A stretch of DNA of 64,000 nt, from positions 6,927 to 70,926 of the forward strand of contig NZ_CALSAN010000023.1 in NCBI RefSeq assembly GCF_943372915.1. Reading direction: 5' to 3'. The stretch is from Ferrovibrio terrae_A. Lineage in GTDB: Bacteria > Pseudomonadota > Alphaproteobacteria > Ferrovibrionales > Ferrovibrionaceae. A program made the position numbers and the translations under genes. Positions 8,449 through 17,290 of this stretch are shown piece after piece. Position 1 is the first letter of the stretch. Each line of letters opens with the position of its first letter. The notes beneath the pieces are model-generated. The model saw only the letters and a list, made by a program, of their open reading frames with translations. It was not told the DNA's origin and made no database searches.

Positions 8449-9455
8449 GCCGCCAGCCAGCGCCGCACATTCACCTTGATGAATTCAGCGTCCGGCGGGT
8501 TCATCGCCGGATTGCCGGCGCGGTGCCCCCAGATGCTGGGGATCGGGCAAAGCTCGGCCGATTGCAGCAGCGGCAGCTCGGCCTCGTTATCGGCGACGCG
8601 GAAATAGAGATCCGTGGCGCCCGGCATCAGCAGGACTTTCGCTTTGATCGCCTGCAGCGCCTTCGTCAGGTCGCCGCCATACAGCTTGCTGCTGATATCG
8701 CCGGCATCCCAGGTGCGCAGCTGCGCATAGAGATCGGCGGCGTTGCGGCGCGCGTAACGCTCTTCCCAGTCGGTGCGGTAGTAGGTTTCCAGATCCGGCG
8801 CCTTCAATGCCGTGACATGCAGGTTGGCGCGGTAGAAATCCTGACTGAGCGCCCAGCTGGCATAGATGCGGCCGAAGGCGCGGATCGCAGCCTTCGGCGG
8901 CGCGCTGAACCGCCCGTTGCCGGTATGCTCCGGTGCTGCCTCCAGCGTGGCCATCAGGCTGGCGAGGAAGATTTTGTTGTGAACTGCCGTGCGCGCGCTG
9001 CCGCAATTGACCACGATGCGCTGCACGGCATCGGGGAAATCGGCGGCCCAGTGATAGGCCTGCTGCGCGCCCATCGACCAGCCATAGACGGCATGAAGTT
9101 TCTCGATGCTGAATTGCATCTGCAGGAAACGCCGCTGCGCCGCCACGTTGTCATGCGCGGTGACGAGATAGGGATAGTCCGGCGTGTTGGACGGGCTGGA
9201 GGACAGCCCGTTGCCGAACATGTCGGGGATGACGATGAACCACCGCTGCGGATCGAGCACGCCATCGGGGCCGATCAGCCATTCGAGATCGGGATGCTGC
9301 GCCGAATAGCTGGTGGGATAGAGCACCACATTGTCGCGCGCCGCATTCAGCGTGCCGTGGGTCTTCCAGCTGATGAAGGCGGATTTGATCGTCTCGCCCG
9401 ACTGGGTTTTCAGATCGCCAAGCTCGAACCGTCCGGCTGCTGTCGCCCAGGTCAT
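8445..9455 (-). CDS. MetX-like alpha/beta hydrolase
   Basis: A 336-residue alpha/beta hydrolase related to homoserine O-acetyltransferase. The MetX-like opening ISWKTHGTLNAARDNVVL, nucleophile elbow YGWSMGAQQAYHW near residue 130, and acid/base regions in MPGATDLYF and IWGHRAGNP are visible. It is clearly distinct from the true MetX at the start of the window: it lacks a MetW partner and instead overlaps meaB by one base (TGATG). The substrate is unknown; hydrolase or acyltransferase activity are both possible. Confidence 0.8.
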   Translation of the reverse strand: MTWATAAGRFELGDLKTQSGETIKSAFISWKTHGTLNAARDNVVLYPTSYSAQHPDLEWLIGPDGVLDPQRWFIVIPDMFGNGLSSSPSNTPDYPYLVTAHDNVAAQRRFLQMQFSIEKLHAVYGWSMGAQQAYHWAADFPDAVQRIVVNCGSARTAVHNKIFLASLMATLEAAPEHTGNGRFSAPPKAAIRAFGRIYASWALSQDFYRANLHVTALKAPDLETYYRTDWEERYARRNAADLYAQLRTWDAGDISSKLYGGDLTKALQAIKAKVLLMPGATDLYFRVADNEAELPLLQSAELCPIPSIWGHRAGNPAMNPPDAEFIKVNVRRWLAA

Positions 9456-10447
9456 CAGTGTTTTCCCAACATGGAGAGGATTTTGCGTGCGGCTGCCGCC
9501 GGCGTGGTCTTGCCGGCACCGACCGCCTTCTGGAGTTTCGGCAGCTCGCCGGCAATGGCCGGATCATGGCGCAGCCAGTCGAGCAGGCCATCCTGCAATT
9601 CACGCAGCAGCCAGCCTTCGGCCTGGTGGCGGCGCTGGGCCTGGAAGCTGCCGGTGGCGTCGAGCTTGGCACGGAAGTCTTCAATCGTGGCCCAGACTGC
9701 GTCGATACCCTCGTTCAGCAGCGCCGAGACCATCTGCACCTGCGGCTGCCATTCGCTGTGGCGCGGCCGCATCAGATGCAGGGCCATGCGGTAATCGGCG
9801 GCTGCCAGCCGCGCCTTGGGCAGCAGGTCGCCATCGGCCTTGTTGATGATGACCAGATCGGCCAGTTCCATGATGCCGCGCTTGATGCCCTGCAGGTCGT
9901 CGCCGCCGCCCGGCGCCAGCAGCAGCAAAAACATATCGACCATTTCGGCCACCGTGGTTTCCGACTGGCCGACGCCGACGGTTTCCACCAGCACGACATC
10001 GAAGCCGGCGGCCTCGGCCAGCAGCATGGCCTCGCGGGTGCGGCGCGCCACGCCGCCGAGCGAGCCGCCCGAGGGCGAGGGCCGGATGAAGGCATTGGCG
10101 TCGCGGCCGAGCTGTTCCATGCGGGTCTTGTCGCCGAGGATCGAACCGCCCGAGAGCGTGGAGGACGGATCGATGGCGAGCACCGCCACCTTCTTGCCCT
10201 GCCCGGTGAGAAACAGGCCGAAGCGTTCGATGAAACTGGATTTGCCGACACCCGGCGTGCCGGAAATGCCGAGCCGGATGGCCTTGCCGGTTGCCGGCAG
10301 GATCGCCTGCAGCAGGGTTTCGGCCGCCGCACGGTCCTGCGCATGGCGCGATTCGACCAGCGTGATGGCACGGGCGAGCGCGCGGCGGTCGCCGGCGAGC
10401 AGCTGCTCGGCAAGCTGGGCGGGATCGGTGCTGCGGCGCGCGGACAT
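9455..10447 (-). CDS. meaB: Methylmalonyl-CoA mutase-associated GTPase MeaB (ArgK family)
   Basis: MeaB is a G3E-family GTPase chaperone that protects B12-dependent methylmalonyl-CoA mutase and gates cofactor loading. The 330-residue protein has Walker A GISGTPGVGKSSF near residue 59, the family segments AIDPSSTLSGGSILGDKTRM and FIRPSPSGGSLGGV, the ETVGVGQSE switch, and NKADGD specificity motif. The mutase genes are not in this window. Together with mch and the CoA ester lyase at 41-43 kb it implies propionyl/methylmalonyl-CoA flux in this organism. Confidence 0.95.
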   Translation of the reverse strand: MSARRSTDPAQLAEQLLAGDRRALARAITLVESRHAQDRAAAETLLQAILPATGKAIRLGISGTPGVGKSSFIERFGLFLTGQGKKVAVLAIDPSSTLSGGSILGDKTRMEQLGRDANAFIRPSPSGGSLGGVARRTREAMLLAEAAGFDVVLVETVGVGQSETTVAEMVDMFLLLLAPGGGDDLQGIKRGIMELADLVIINKADGDLLPKARLAAADYRMALHLMRPRHSEWQPQVQMVSALLNEGIDAVWATIEDFRAKLDATGSFQAQRRHQAEGWLLRELQDGLLDWLRHDPAIAGELPKLQKAVGAGKTTPAAAARKILSMLGKH

Positions 10448-10493
10448 GCCGCGACCTTAGCGAAGCCGTGGCGCCGATGCCACAGGCAGTGCC

Positions 10494-10886
10494 CTAGAAG
10501 GCCTTGATATTGAACAGGGTGGCGATCTTCTGATGCAGCTGCGCCGCCGAGAAGGGCTTGGCGATATAGGCATCGACCTGATGCTGGCGGGCGGTGAGCA
10601 CGAATTCCTTGCCGGCATTGCTGGTCAGCATCAGGAAGCGCGCCTTGGTGCCGCTGACCCGCACATGCTTGAGCAGATCGAGCCCGCTGACATTGGGCAT
10701 GTTCCAGTCGGAAATGATCAGGTCGTAATGGCCGCGCTTTTCCGTGAACAGCTCAATAGCCGCGGCGCCATCGGCGGCAAGGTCGAGCCGGTCGACACCG
10801 AACTGCTTGAGCATCATCTGGGTCAGGCGCTGGGAATAGGAATCGTCCTCCACCAGCAGCACCCAGAGATCCTTGAAGGCAGTCAT
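10494..10886 (-). CDS. Single-domain response regulator (CheY-like)
   Basis: A 130-residue receiver domain with acidic pocket VEDD at residues 14-17, phospho-acceptor aspartate in LIISDWNMP, threonine switch in LMLTS and lysine in IAKPF. No output domain. Its ATG overlaps the stop of the hybrid histidine kinase (ATGA), so the two are coexpressed and it is probably a phosphotransfer target of that kinase. A longer in-frame start lies inside the kinase gene and was rejected. Confidence 0.92.
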   Translation of the reverse strand: MTAFKDLWVLLVEDDSYSQRLTQMMLKQFGVDRLDLAADGAAAIELFTEKRGHYDLIISDWNMPNVSGLDLLKHVRVSGTKARFLMLTSNAGKEFVLTARQHQVDAYIAKPFSAAQLHQKIATLFNIKAF

Positions 10887-13114
10887 GACGCAAGCCCCGC
10901 CGCTGCGGGGGCGAACTGTTCCAGATCGGCGCGCCGGCTGGCCAGCCATTCGCAGCCGCTGCGCAGCTCGGCATCCAGGCTGGTCATCAGCGGACCAAGC
11001 GCGGCGCTATCGCCGCTGCGCGCCGCCACCTCGACGCGGCGCGCGGTCTGCTGCAGGCGGTTGAGCCCCAGGCTGCCGCCGGGGCCGCGCAGGCTGTGCG
11101 CGCGGGTCGCCAGCCGGGCCCAGTCGCCGGCGGCATGGGCGCGATGCAGCTCGGCCTGCTGCTCGGGCATCATCACGAAGAACAGGTCGATCAGGTCGGC
11201 CAGGCCCTGCAGCCCGACGCCATCGGCCAGCGCCTGCAGCGCCTGCGGATCGACCGCCGGGCCGCTGTCGCGCGCATCGTCATCCTCCAGCACGGCAGCG
11301 GGCGCCCCGGCATCCTCGGCCAGCAGGCCGAGGGCGCGGCGGATCGCCAGGTCGAGGGCTTCGGGGTGGATCGGCTTGCCGACGAAATCGTTCATGCCGG
11401 CATTCAGGCAGTTGCGCACGCCTTCCACGCTCATGCTGGAGGTCACCGCAATGATGCTGATCTGGCCGCGCGGCGCCGGCAGGGCGCGGATCGCGCGGGT
11501 GGCGGCGATGCCATCCATCACCGGCATATGCACATCGGTGAGCAGCAGATCGAAGGTCTGCTGCATTACCGCATCGAGCGCGGCCTGGCCGTCTTCCACC
11601 AGGGTGATGTCATGGCCGCCCGATGTCAGCAGGCCGGTGATGACGCGCTGGTTCACCGGATTGTCTTCGGCGATCAGGATGCGCAGGCGCGGCAGCGGCG
11701 CCAGATCCACGGCGGGACCGCGCTCGACCGGCTGCATGCCCTCGGCCAGTGGGAGGCGGAACCAGAAGACACTGCCCGCGCCGGATACGCTGTCGACACC
11801 GATCTCGCCGCCCATCGCCTGCACCAGCGCGCGGCAGATCGCCAGGCCAAGGCCGGTGCCGCCGAAACGCCGCGTGATGGAAGAATCGGCCTGCGAGAAA
11901 TGCGCGAACAGGCGGTCGCGCTGCTCGGGCGCAATGCCGATGCCGGTGTCGCGCACCTCGAAGCGCAGCGCAATCCTGCCATCGTCGCCGTCTGGTTCGC
12001 GCAGCACCGCGATCTCGACATGGCCGCGCTCGGTGAACTTGACCGCATTGGACAGCAGGTTGAGCAGCACCTGGCGCAGGCGGTTGGGATCGCCGCGCAG
12101 GAATTGCGGCACATCGGGCCCGAAGCGGTCGCGCAGCGCGAGACCCTTCTCGCCGGCGCGCGAGCCCAGCAGCGCGATGACAGCGGCGATCTGTGCCGGC
12201 AGATCGAAGTCGATCTCCTCCAGGTCGATGCGGCCCGATTCCAGCTTCGAGAAATCGAGGATGTCATTGAGGATGCCGAGCAGGCTTTCACCCGACTGCA
12301 GCGCCGTGCTGGCCAGGCTGCGCTGTTCGGCATCCAGCGGCGTTTTCAGCAGCAGGCGGGTGAGGCCCAGCACGCCATTCATCGGCGTGCGGATCTCGTG
12401 GCTCATCATGGCAAGGAATTCCGACTTCGCCTTGGTGGCCGCCTCGGCCTGCAGCCGGGCATCCTGCAATGCCTGCTTGGCCTTGGTGCGGGCGGCGAGT
12501 GCGGCAATCGCCGAGCGCGTCATCAGCAGTACGGCGAAGATCAGGCAGAGGAAATGCAGCAGGATCTGCTCCTGCCGCGGCACTTCGAAGGCCGGCACGA
12601 GATCGAGCAGGTGGCAGACCAGCAGCACGATGAAATTCAGCGCCGCCATGGCGGCGACCCAGGCAATGACCTTTGCGCTGCTGGTCAGCATGGTGAGCGC
12701 CAGCCCCAGCACGCTGAACAGCGCAAACGACGAAGCCAGCCCGCCGGTGCCGAGCGTGAGGATGGTGTTGCCCACGCCGCCATTCAGCGCCATGAAGCCG
12801 ATGGCGAGCGCGATATTGCCGGTGATGCGGATCAGCAGCGCGCCGAGCAGCGGCCCGCCGATCATCGAGATGAAGCCGGCGATCTCCCAGCCGGTGAGAC
12901 CGGAACGGATCAGCAGATAGGGCGGGATCAGCAGCAGCGCGATGCAGACCGAGAGGCTGAGCTGCACGATGCTGCGATAGCGGTGCAGCTTGCGCGGATC
13001 GCCCTCGCGCAGCACGGCCGGCGGCACGAACAGGTCCACCACGCGGGCAAGGCGGCCCTGCGCGGCGTCTTTCGACGCGGATGATGCAGCGTCCCGGTCC
13101 AGGCGTGCCCCCAT
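10883..13114 (-). CDS. Hybrid sensor histidine kinase / response regulator with Hpt
   Basis: A 743-residue inner-membrane phosphorelay protein. Residues about 47-200 form around six hydrophobic segments with no large periplasmic loop, suggesting membrane or intramembrane sensing. A linker helix leads to HisKA with phospho-acceptor His239 (MMSHEIRTPMNG), an HATPase domain (N box LLNLLSNAVKF, G boxes DTGIGI and GGTGLGL), a receiver with Asp527 (LLTDVHMP), and a C-terminal Hpt domain with His673 (RAHSLRGPGGSLG). The complete His-Asp-His chain lies in one polypeptide, with the CheY-like protein downstream as probable final acceptor. The stimulus is unknown. Confidence 0.93.
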   Translation of the reverse strand: MGARLDRDAASSASKDAAQGRLARVVDLFVPPAVLREGDPRKLHRYRSIVQLSLSVCIALLLIPPYLLIRSGLTGWEIAGFISMIGGPLLGALLIRITGNIALAIGFMALNGGVGNTILTLGTGGLASSFALFSVLGLALTMLTSSAKVIAWVAAMAALNFIVLLVCHLLDLVPAFEVPRQEQILLHFLCLIFAVLLMTRSAIAALAARTKAKQALQDARLQAEAATKAKSEFLAMMSHEIRTPMNGVLGLTRLLLKTPLDAEQRSLASTALQSGESLLGILNDILDFSKLESGRIDLEEIDFDLPAQIAAVIALLGSRAGEKGLALRDRFGPDVPQFLRGDPNRLRQVLLNLLSNAVKFTERGHVEIAVLREPDGDDGRIALRFEVRDTGIGIAPEQRDRLFAHFSQADSSITRRFGGTGLGLAICRALVQAMGGEIGVDSVSGAGSVFWFRLPLAEGMQPVERGPAVDLAPLPRLRILIAEDNPVNQRVITGLLTSGGHDITLVEDGQAALDAVMQQTFDLLLTDVHMPVMDGIAATRAIRALPAPRGQISIIAVTSSMSVEGVRNCLNAGMNDFVGKPIHPEALDLAIRRALGLLAEDAGAPAAVLEDDDARDSGPAVDPQALQALADGVGLQGLADLIDLFFVMMPEQQAELHRAHAAGDWARLATRAHSLRGPGGSLGLNRLQQTARRVEVAARSGDSAALGPLMTSLDAELRSGCEWLASRRADLEQFAPAAAGLAS

Positions 13115-13216
13115 GCTCTTGGACCAACGCTAGCAAAGGGCGGTCGGTGATGCCATCGAATTGCAACCCAAAAGTGCAATCTGGGTATGAAATACGGCGA
13201 ATCGGGTAGTCCGTGA

Positions 13217-13245
13217 TTGACAGGGACTCCCCGGGATTCGTATTC
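13217..13245 (+). promoter_or_regulatory. Weak candidate promoter upstream of the 13257 gene
   Basis: A TTGACA (13217-13222) is followed after 17 bp by GTATTC (13240-13245). The -35 is perfect but the -10 is poor, and the start codon is only 11 bp further, so use would give a nearly leaderless mRNA. The surrounding 142 bp between the divergent kinase and this gene hold no other clear signal. Confidence 0.3.
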
Positions 13246-13256
13246 CGGTATCACCC

Positions 13257-13802
13257 ATGGCGAATCGGCCTGACGACCACACCGCGAACGACCCCTTCCT
13301 GCCGGCGCAGCCCCGCTTGGATCGCAGCACTGCGGCCGCGCGGCTGGAGCAGGCCCGCGCCGACCTGTCGCGCACCGCACGGGCAACGGCGGCATCGCAG
13401 GGTTCGGCTGAACCAGCCGTCACGCCGCCCGTCGCCTTCGATTCCGCGGCCGTGGCCGCCCGCATCGACCTGATGCGCGGCCGTTTCGCCAAGGCCCGTG
13501 AAGACGCCGTTTCCGCCCTGCTGTTCCTCAGCGATGCGCAGCAGGATTGCGATGCTCTGGCCGAGGCGGCAGCGGCCAATCGCTGGGCCCTGCTGGCCAG
13601 CGGCATCACGCTGCTGAGCCAGTCGCTGCGTCGCGCCATGCCGGCCGAAAGCCGCCACCTGGATCTGATCGGCCTGCTGATCGACGCGCTCTATGCGCTC
13701 CGCCGGGCCGAGACCCGCCCCGATATGGGCCGGGCGGGCGAAGACCTGCTGCGCGGCCTGCGCCTGGCCGTGGGCCGCGAGTTGAGCACCACCGACGCCT
13801 GA
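13257..13802 (+). CDS. Hypothetical protein, alanine-rich, possibly cytoplasmic
   Basis: A 181-residue protein I do not recognise. Residues 1-60 are Ala/Arg/Pro rich and look disordered; residues 65-175 form a predicted all-helical domain (AARIDLMRGRFAKAREDAV, LDLIGLLIDALYALRRAE). It has no signal peptide or membrane segment and no cysteine except one (QQDCDAL). It is divergent from the hybrid kinase gene, so a partner role in that signalling system is possible but only inferred from position. Confidence 0.7.
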   Translation: MANRPDDHTANDPFLPAQPRLDRSTAAARLEQARADLSRTARATAASQGSAEPAVTPPVAFDSAAVAARIDLMRGRFAKAREDAVSALLFLSDAQQDCDALAEAAAANRWALLASGITLLSQSLRRAMPAESRHLDLIGLLIDALYALRRAETRPDMGRAGEDLLRGLRLAVGRELSTTDA

Positions 13803-13934
13803 GTCTGACCCGCCTTTTGGTCGCGGACTGGGTGCAGGCCCGGCGCTGAACTCTCCGCACACGCCCGAATTTGCCGTATTCCCGCGCGAAAATACGCCTC
13901 GGAAAAGTCGCGATACAGGCTTAAAATTGCAGAC

Positions 13935-14852
13935 ATGCGCAAGCTGATTACATCCGTGATCCTGCCGCTGCTGTTCGTGCCCGCGCTGCCATTGCGGGCA
14001 CAGACCCCGGCGCCGCTGCTTGCCAGCGTCCTCCCCGTTCCCCATGCCAGCATCGCGGGCGAAAGCCTGCAGCGCGCCACCATCGACTTCGGCCTCTATG
14101 CGCTGGGCAGCAAGGGCATGGAAGTACGCATGACCCTGCAGCGCGATGCCGATGACTTGCGGGTGGAGATCGGCATGCGCACCGCCGGCATGCTCGACTG
14201 GGCGATGCGCATGACCATGACCGGCCAGTCGGCGGCACGCGTGGCCCAGGACGGTCGCCTGCTGCCGGTACGCTACACCACCGACAGCGATGGCACCTGG
14301 TCGAAGCGGGTGACTCGCATGATCTGGGGCGCCGATGGCCTGCCGGTCGCCGAGGTGTTTCCGCCCAATGACGAGGATGACCGCGAAGAGGTGCCCGACC
14401 TGCTGAAGCGCGACACGCTGGACCCGACCACGGCGATGGTGTCACGCGTGCTGCGCGGCGGCCCGGTGCCGCCCTGCGAGGGCAGCGAGGCGATCTACGA
14501 CGGCCGGCGGCGCTACAACATGCATTTCACCCCGCTGGGGCCGGATGTCGTGAAGCCGCACAACCGCACGGCCTATAGCGGCCCGGCCTTCAAATGCATG
14601 GTGAAGCTGGAACCGGTGGCCGGCTATACCCGCAAATACCTGGCCGAATGGAGCGCCAAGGACGAGCAGCCCACCTATGTCTGGCTGGTGCAGCCGACCG
14701 GCTTCGATGCCTGGCTGCCGGTGCAGATGGAGGGCAGCTCACGCTTTGCCAGCGCCAGCACCTGGATCAGCAGCGCAGCACTCAATGGCCGCGAGTGGCT
14801 CAAGCCGGTCGGCTTCATTCGTACCGAAATTCCCCGCGACAGCACGAACTGA
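13935..14852 (+). CDS. DUF3108-like exported protein
   Basis: A 305-residue protein with a signal peptide (LITSVILPLLFVPALPLRAQ) and a predominantly beta-strand body of DUF3108 type: IDFGLYALGSKGMEVRMTL near residue 50 and a repeated aromatic/charged strand pattern typical of lipocalin-like outer-envelope proteins. Two cysteines in the mature part (PPCEGSE, FKCMVK) may form a disulfide in the periplasm. It precedes a CheY-like gene by 9 nt, so they may be cotranscribed. Function unknown. Confidence 0.75.
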   Translation: MRKLITSVILPLLFVPALPLRAQTPAPLLASVLPVPHASIAGESLQRATIDFGLYALGSKGMEVRMTLQRDADDLRVEIGMRTAGMLDWAMRMTMTGQSAARVAQDGRLLPVRYTTDSDGTWSKRVTRMIWGADGLPVAEVFPPNDEDDREEVPDLLKRDTLDPTTAMVSRVLRGGPVPPCEGSEAIYDGRRRYNMHFTPLGPDVVKPHNRTAYSGPAFKCMVKLEPVAGYTRKYLAEWSAKDEQPTYVWLVQPTGFDAWLPVQMEGSSRFASASTWISSAALNGREWLKPVGFIRTEIPRDSTN

Positions 14853-14861
14853 ACCCACATA

Positions 14862-15236
14862 ATGGCACGCAAAATACTGGTTGCCGACGACGCCACCAGC
14901 GGACAGGCAGTGTTTGAAAAGCTGCTGACCGCGCTCGGCTACGAACCGGTCTTCGCCAGGGATGGCCGCGATGCCATCAACCTGTTCATCGAATTGCCCG
15001 AGATCGCCGCCATCCTGATGGATATCCGCATGCCCGGCCTCAACGGCATCAAGGCCACCCAGGAAATCCGCCTGGCCTGCGGTCCGCGCGGCATGAAGGT
15101 GCCGATCATCGCCATCACCGCCGCCGACGGGATCGAGGTGCGGCGGGAATGCCTGTCCAGCGGGATGAACGAGGTGCTGCTGAAACCGATCGATCCCCGC
15201 AAGCTGGTCGAGACCTTGCGGCGGTTTGTAAATTAA
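14862..15236 (+). CDS. Single-domain response regulator
   Basis: A 124-residue receiver with acidic pair VADDA at residues 7-11, phospho-acceptor in AILMDIRMPGLNG, threonine in IAITA and lysine in LLKPI. It is more like the receivers of hybrid kinases (REC-HPt type) than CheY. The partner kinase is not adjacent; the hybrid kinase at 10.9-13.1 kb is one candidate. The ORF is followed by an AT-rich stretch. Confidence 0.9.
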   Translation: MARKILVADDATSGQAVFEKLLTALGYEPVFARDGRDAINLFIELPEIAAILMDIRMPGLNGIKATQEIRLACGPRGMKVPIIAITAADGIEVRRECLSSGMNEVLLKPIDPRKLVETLRRFVN

Positions 15237-15269
15237 GTATTTGATTTATATAATATAAATGTGGATTTT

Positions 15270-15296
15270 GTCATCCCTGGGCTTGACCCGGGCATC
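15270..15296. repeat. Possible dispersed intergenic palindromic element
   Basis: The stretch TCATCCCTGGGCTTGACCCG and the bases after it match the pattern GTCATCCC-GGGCTTGACCCGGG-ATC, which I recall as a common dispersed element in alphaproteobacterial intergenic regions. Read on the minus strand it encodes the tell-tale PGSSPGMT string. Only one copy was found in this window, so its repeat nature is from general knowledge. Confidence 0.4.
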
Positions 15297-15324
15297 TTTC
15301 TCCGTTCTGGCTGAGCCCCCCGGG

Positions 15325-15353
15325 TTGACTTCTCCGGCCCGAAAGGCTTTATT
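15325..15353 (+). promoter_or_regulatory. Candidate promoter for ffh
   Basis: TTGACT (15325-15330) and TTTATT (15348-15353) are 17 bp apart, about 115 bp upstream of the ffh start. The -10 is weak. It lies within the 233 bp gap between the receiver gene and ffh. Confidence 0.35.
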
Positions 15354-15469
15354 CCGCCCGCTTTCTGAAGCTTTGGAAGCAGTCCGGTCCGAGGACCGCC
15401 GTCCGTCCGCGAGTGTCGCGCACGGGCGTCGTTTCGTTTTGGGCCATTTGAGAGGTTTTCAGGGTCGAG

Positions 15470-16858
15470 ATGTTCGAATCTCTGAGCGGCAAACTGGGAG
15501 AGGTCTTCGAGCGGCTGCGCAAGCGCGGCGCGCTGTCGGAGTCTGACGTCTCGGAAGCGCTGCGCGAGGTTCGCGTCGCCCTGCTGGAAGCCGACGTGGC
15601 CCTGCCCGTCGTGAAAACCTTCATCGATGGCGTGAAGTCCAAGGCCGTCGGCCAGGATGTGCTGCGCTCGGTCACCCCGGGCCAGATGGTCATCAAGATC
15701 GTCCATGATCATCTCGTCGAGATGCTGGGCGGTGGCGCCGAGGCCGGTGAAGACGACGCCGGCATCAGCCTGAATGCCGTGCCGCCGGTGCCCGTGCTGA
15801 TGGTCGGCCTGCAGGGTTCGGGCAAGACGACCAGCACGGCGAAGATCGCGCTGCGCCTGATGACCAAGGAGCGCAAGAAGGTGCTGATGGCGTCGCTCGA
15901 CGTCTATCGCCCGGCGGCGCAGGAACAGCTGAAGATTCTGGGCGAGCAGAACAATATCCCGGTGCTGCCGGTCGTCGCCGGCCAGATGCCGGTGGATATC
16001 GCCAAGCGCGCGCTGCAGGCCGCCAAGCTCGGCGGCTATGACGTGCTGATGCTGGATACCGCCGGCCGCCTGCATATCGACGAGACTTTGATGCTGGAAG
16101 TGGCCGCCGTGCGCGATGCCGTCCAGCCGCATGAAACCCTGCTGGTCGCCGACTCGCTGACCGGCCAGGACGCGGTGAATGTCGCGAAGAGCTTCAACGA
16201 GCGCGTCGGTGTCACCGGCATCGTGCTGACCCGCGTCGACGGCGATGGCCGCGGCGGTGCAGCCCTTTCGATGCGCGCCGTCACCGGCAAGCCGATCAAG
16301 CTGATCGGCGTCGGCGAAAAGGTCGATGCCATCGAGCCGTTCCATCCGCAGCGTATCGCGCAGCGCATCCTCGGTATGGGCGACATCGTCTCGCTGGTCG
16401 AAAAAGCCGCCGAGACGATCGAGAAGGAAGAGGCCGAACGGCTGGCCGCCCGCGTGCAGAAGGGCCAGTTCGACCTCAACGACATGGCCAGCCAGTTGAA
16501 GCAGCTGCGCAAGATGGGCGGCATGTCGGGCGTGATGAACCTGCTGCCCGGCGTGGGCAAGGTGAAACAGCAGATGGCCGCCGCCAATGTCGATGAAAGC
16601 ATGCTCAAGCGTCAGGAAGCCATCATCGGCTCGATGACCAAGGACGAGCGCACCAATCCCAAGGTGATCCACGCCTCGCGCAAGAAGCGCATCGCGGCGG
16701 GCTCGGGTACTTCGGTGCAGGATGTCAACAAGCTGCTGAAGCAGCATCTGCAGATGGCCGACATGATGAAGCGCATGTCGAAGCTGGGGCAGAAAGGTTT
16801 CATGCGCAGTATGGGCGCCATGCTGCCGGGGATGCCCGGCATGCCCAAACTGCACTGA
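15470..16858 (+). CDS. ffh: Signal recognition particle protein Ffh
   Basis: Ffh binds 4.5S RNA and signal sequences to deliver membrane proteins to FtsY. The 462-residue protein has the N-domain (LREVRVALLEADVALPVV), G1 GLQGSGKTTSTAK near residue 108, the G3 region DTAGRLHID, the TRVDGDGRGG specificity region, and a methionine-rich M domain (HASRKKRIAAGSG then MKRMSKLGQKGFMRSMG). The C-terminus is unusually Met/Gly/Pro rich (MLPGMPGMPKL). It starts the conserved ffh-rpsP-rimM-trmD-rplS run. Confidence 0.97.
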   Translation: MFESLSGKLGEVFERLRKRGALSESDVSEALREVRVALLEADVALPVVKTFIDGVKSKAVGQDVLRSVTPGQMVIKIVHDHLVEMLGGGAEAGEDDAGISLNAVPPVPVLMVGLQGSGKTTSTAKIALRLMTKERKKVLMASLDVYRPAAQEQLKILGEQNNIPVLPVVAGQMPVDIAKRALQAAKLGGYDVLMLDTAGRLHIDETLMLEVAAVRDAVQPHETLLVADSLTGQDAVNVAKSFNERVGVTGIVLTRVDGDGRGGAALSMRAVTGKPIKLIGVGEKVDAIEPFHPQRIAQRILGMGDIVSLVEKAAETIEKEEAERLAARVQKGQFDLNDMASQLKQLRKMGGMSGVMNLLPGVGKVKQQMAAANVDESMLKRQEAIIGSMTKDERTNPKVIHASRKKRIAAGSGTSVQDVNKLLKQHLQMADMMKRMSKLGQKGFMRSMGAMLPGMPGMPKLH

Positions 16859-16912
16859 TCGGTTCGCGTATTTCAGTATTCAGAGTTTCAACAGTTCGAA
16901 GAAAGGAAGACC

Positions 16913-17287
16913 ATGTCCGTTAAGATCCGCATGACCCGCGGTGGCGCCAAGAAGCGTCCCTATTACCGTATCGTCGTTGCCGACTCGCGCAGCCCGCGCG
17001 ATGGCCGTTTCATCGAGAAGATCGGTTCCTATGATCCGATGCTGCCGAAGGACCGCGAGCGCGTGCAGCTCGACGTCGAGCGTTGCAAGTACTGGCTGAG
17101 CCAGGGCGCCCAGCCGTCCGACCGCGTCGCCCGTTTCTTCGACAAGGCCGGCCTGGTGAAGTGGACCCACGGCAACAACCCGGAGAAGGGCAAGCCGAAG
17201 GCGAAGGCCCAGGAGCGTATCAAGGCTGCTGAGGAAGCTGCCAAGGCCGCTGCCGAGAAGCCGGCTGAAGAAGCCGCTGCTTCCTAA
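16913..17287 (+). CDS. rpsP: 30S ribosomal protein S16
   Basis: S16 assists 30S assembly. The 124-residue protein starts MSVKIRMTRGGAKKRPYYRI and shows the family core DGRFIEKIGSYDP and YWLSQGAQPSDRVARF. An Ala/Lys/Glu-rich tail of about 35 residues follows, as is usual for alphaproteobacterial S16. A good ribosome-binding site (GAAAGGAAG) lies upstream. The rimM start is 3 nt after the stop. Confidence 0.97.
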   Translation: MSVKIRMTRGGAKKRPYYRIVVADSRSPRDGRFIEKIGSYDPMLPKDRERVQLDVERCKYWLSQGAQPSDRVARFFDKAGLVKWTHGNNPEKGKPKAKAQERIKAAEEAAKAAAEKPAEEAAAS

Positions 17288-17290
17288 GGC

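Noticed and set aside
11096..13084. 662-residue ORF opposite the hybrid kinase
   Set aside because: It is a composition shadow: it lies antisense to a gene with all expected kinase motifs, and the translation is Gln/Arg/His/Ala-rich without recognisable domains.
15233..16855. 540-residue ORF opposite ffh
   Set aside because: Antisense to ffh; its C-terminal PGSSPGMT string comes from the dispersed intergenic element.
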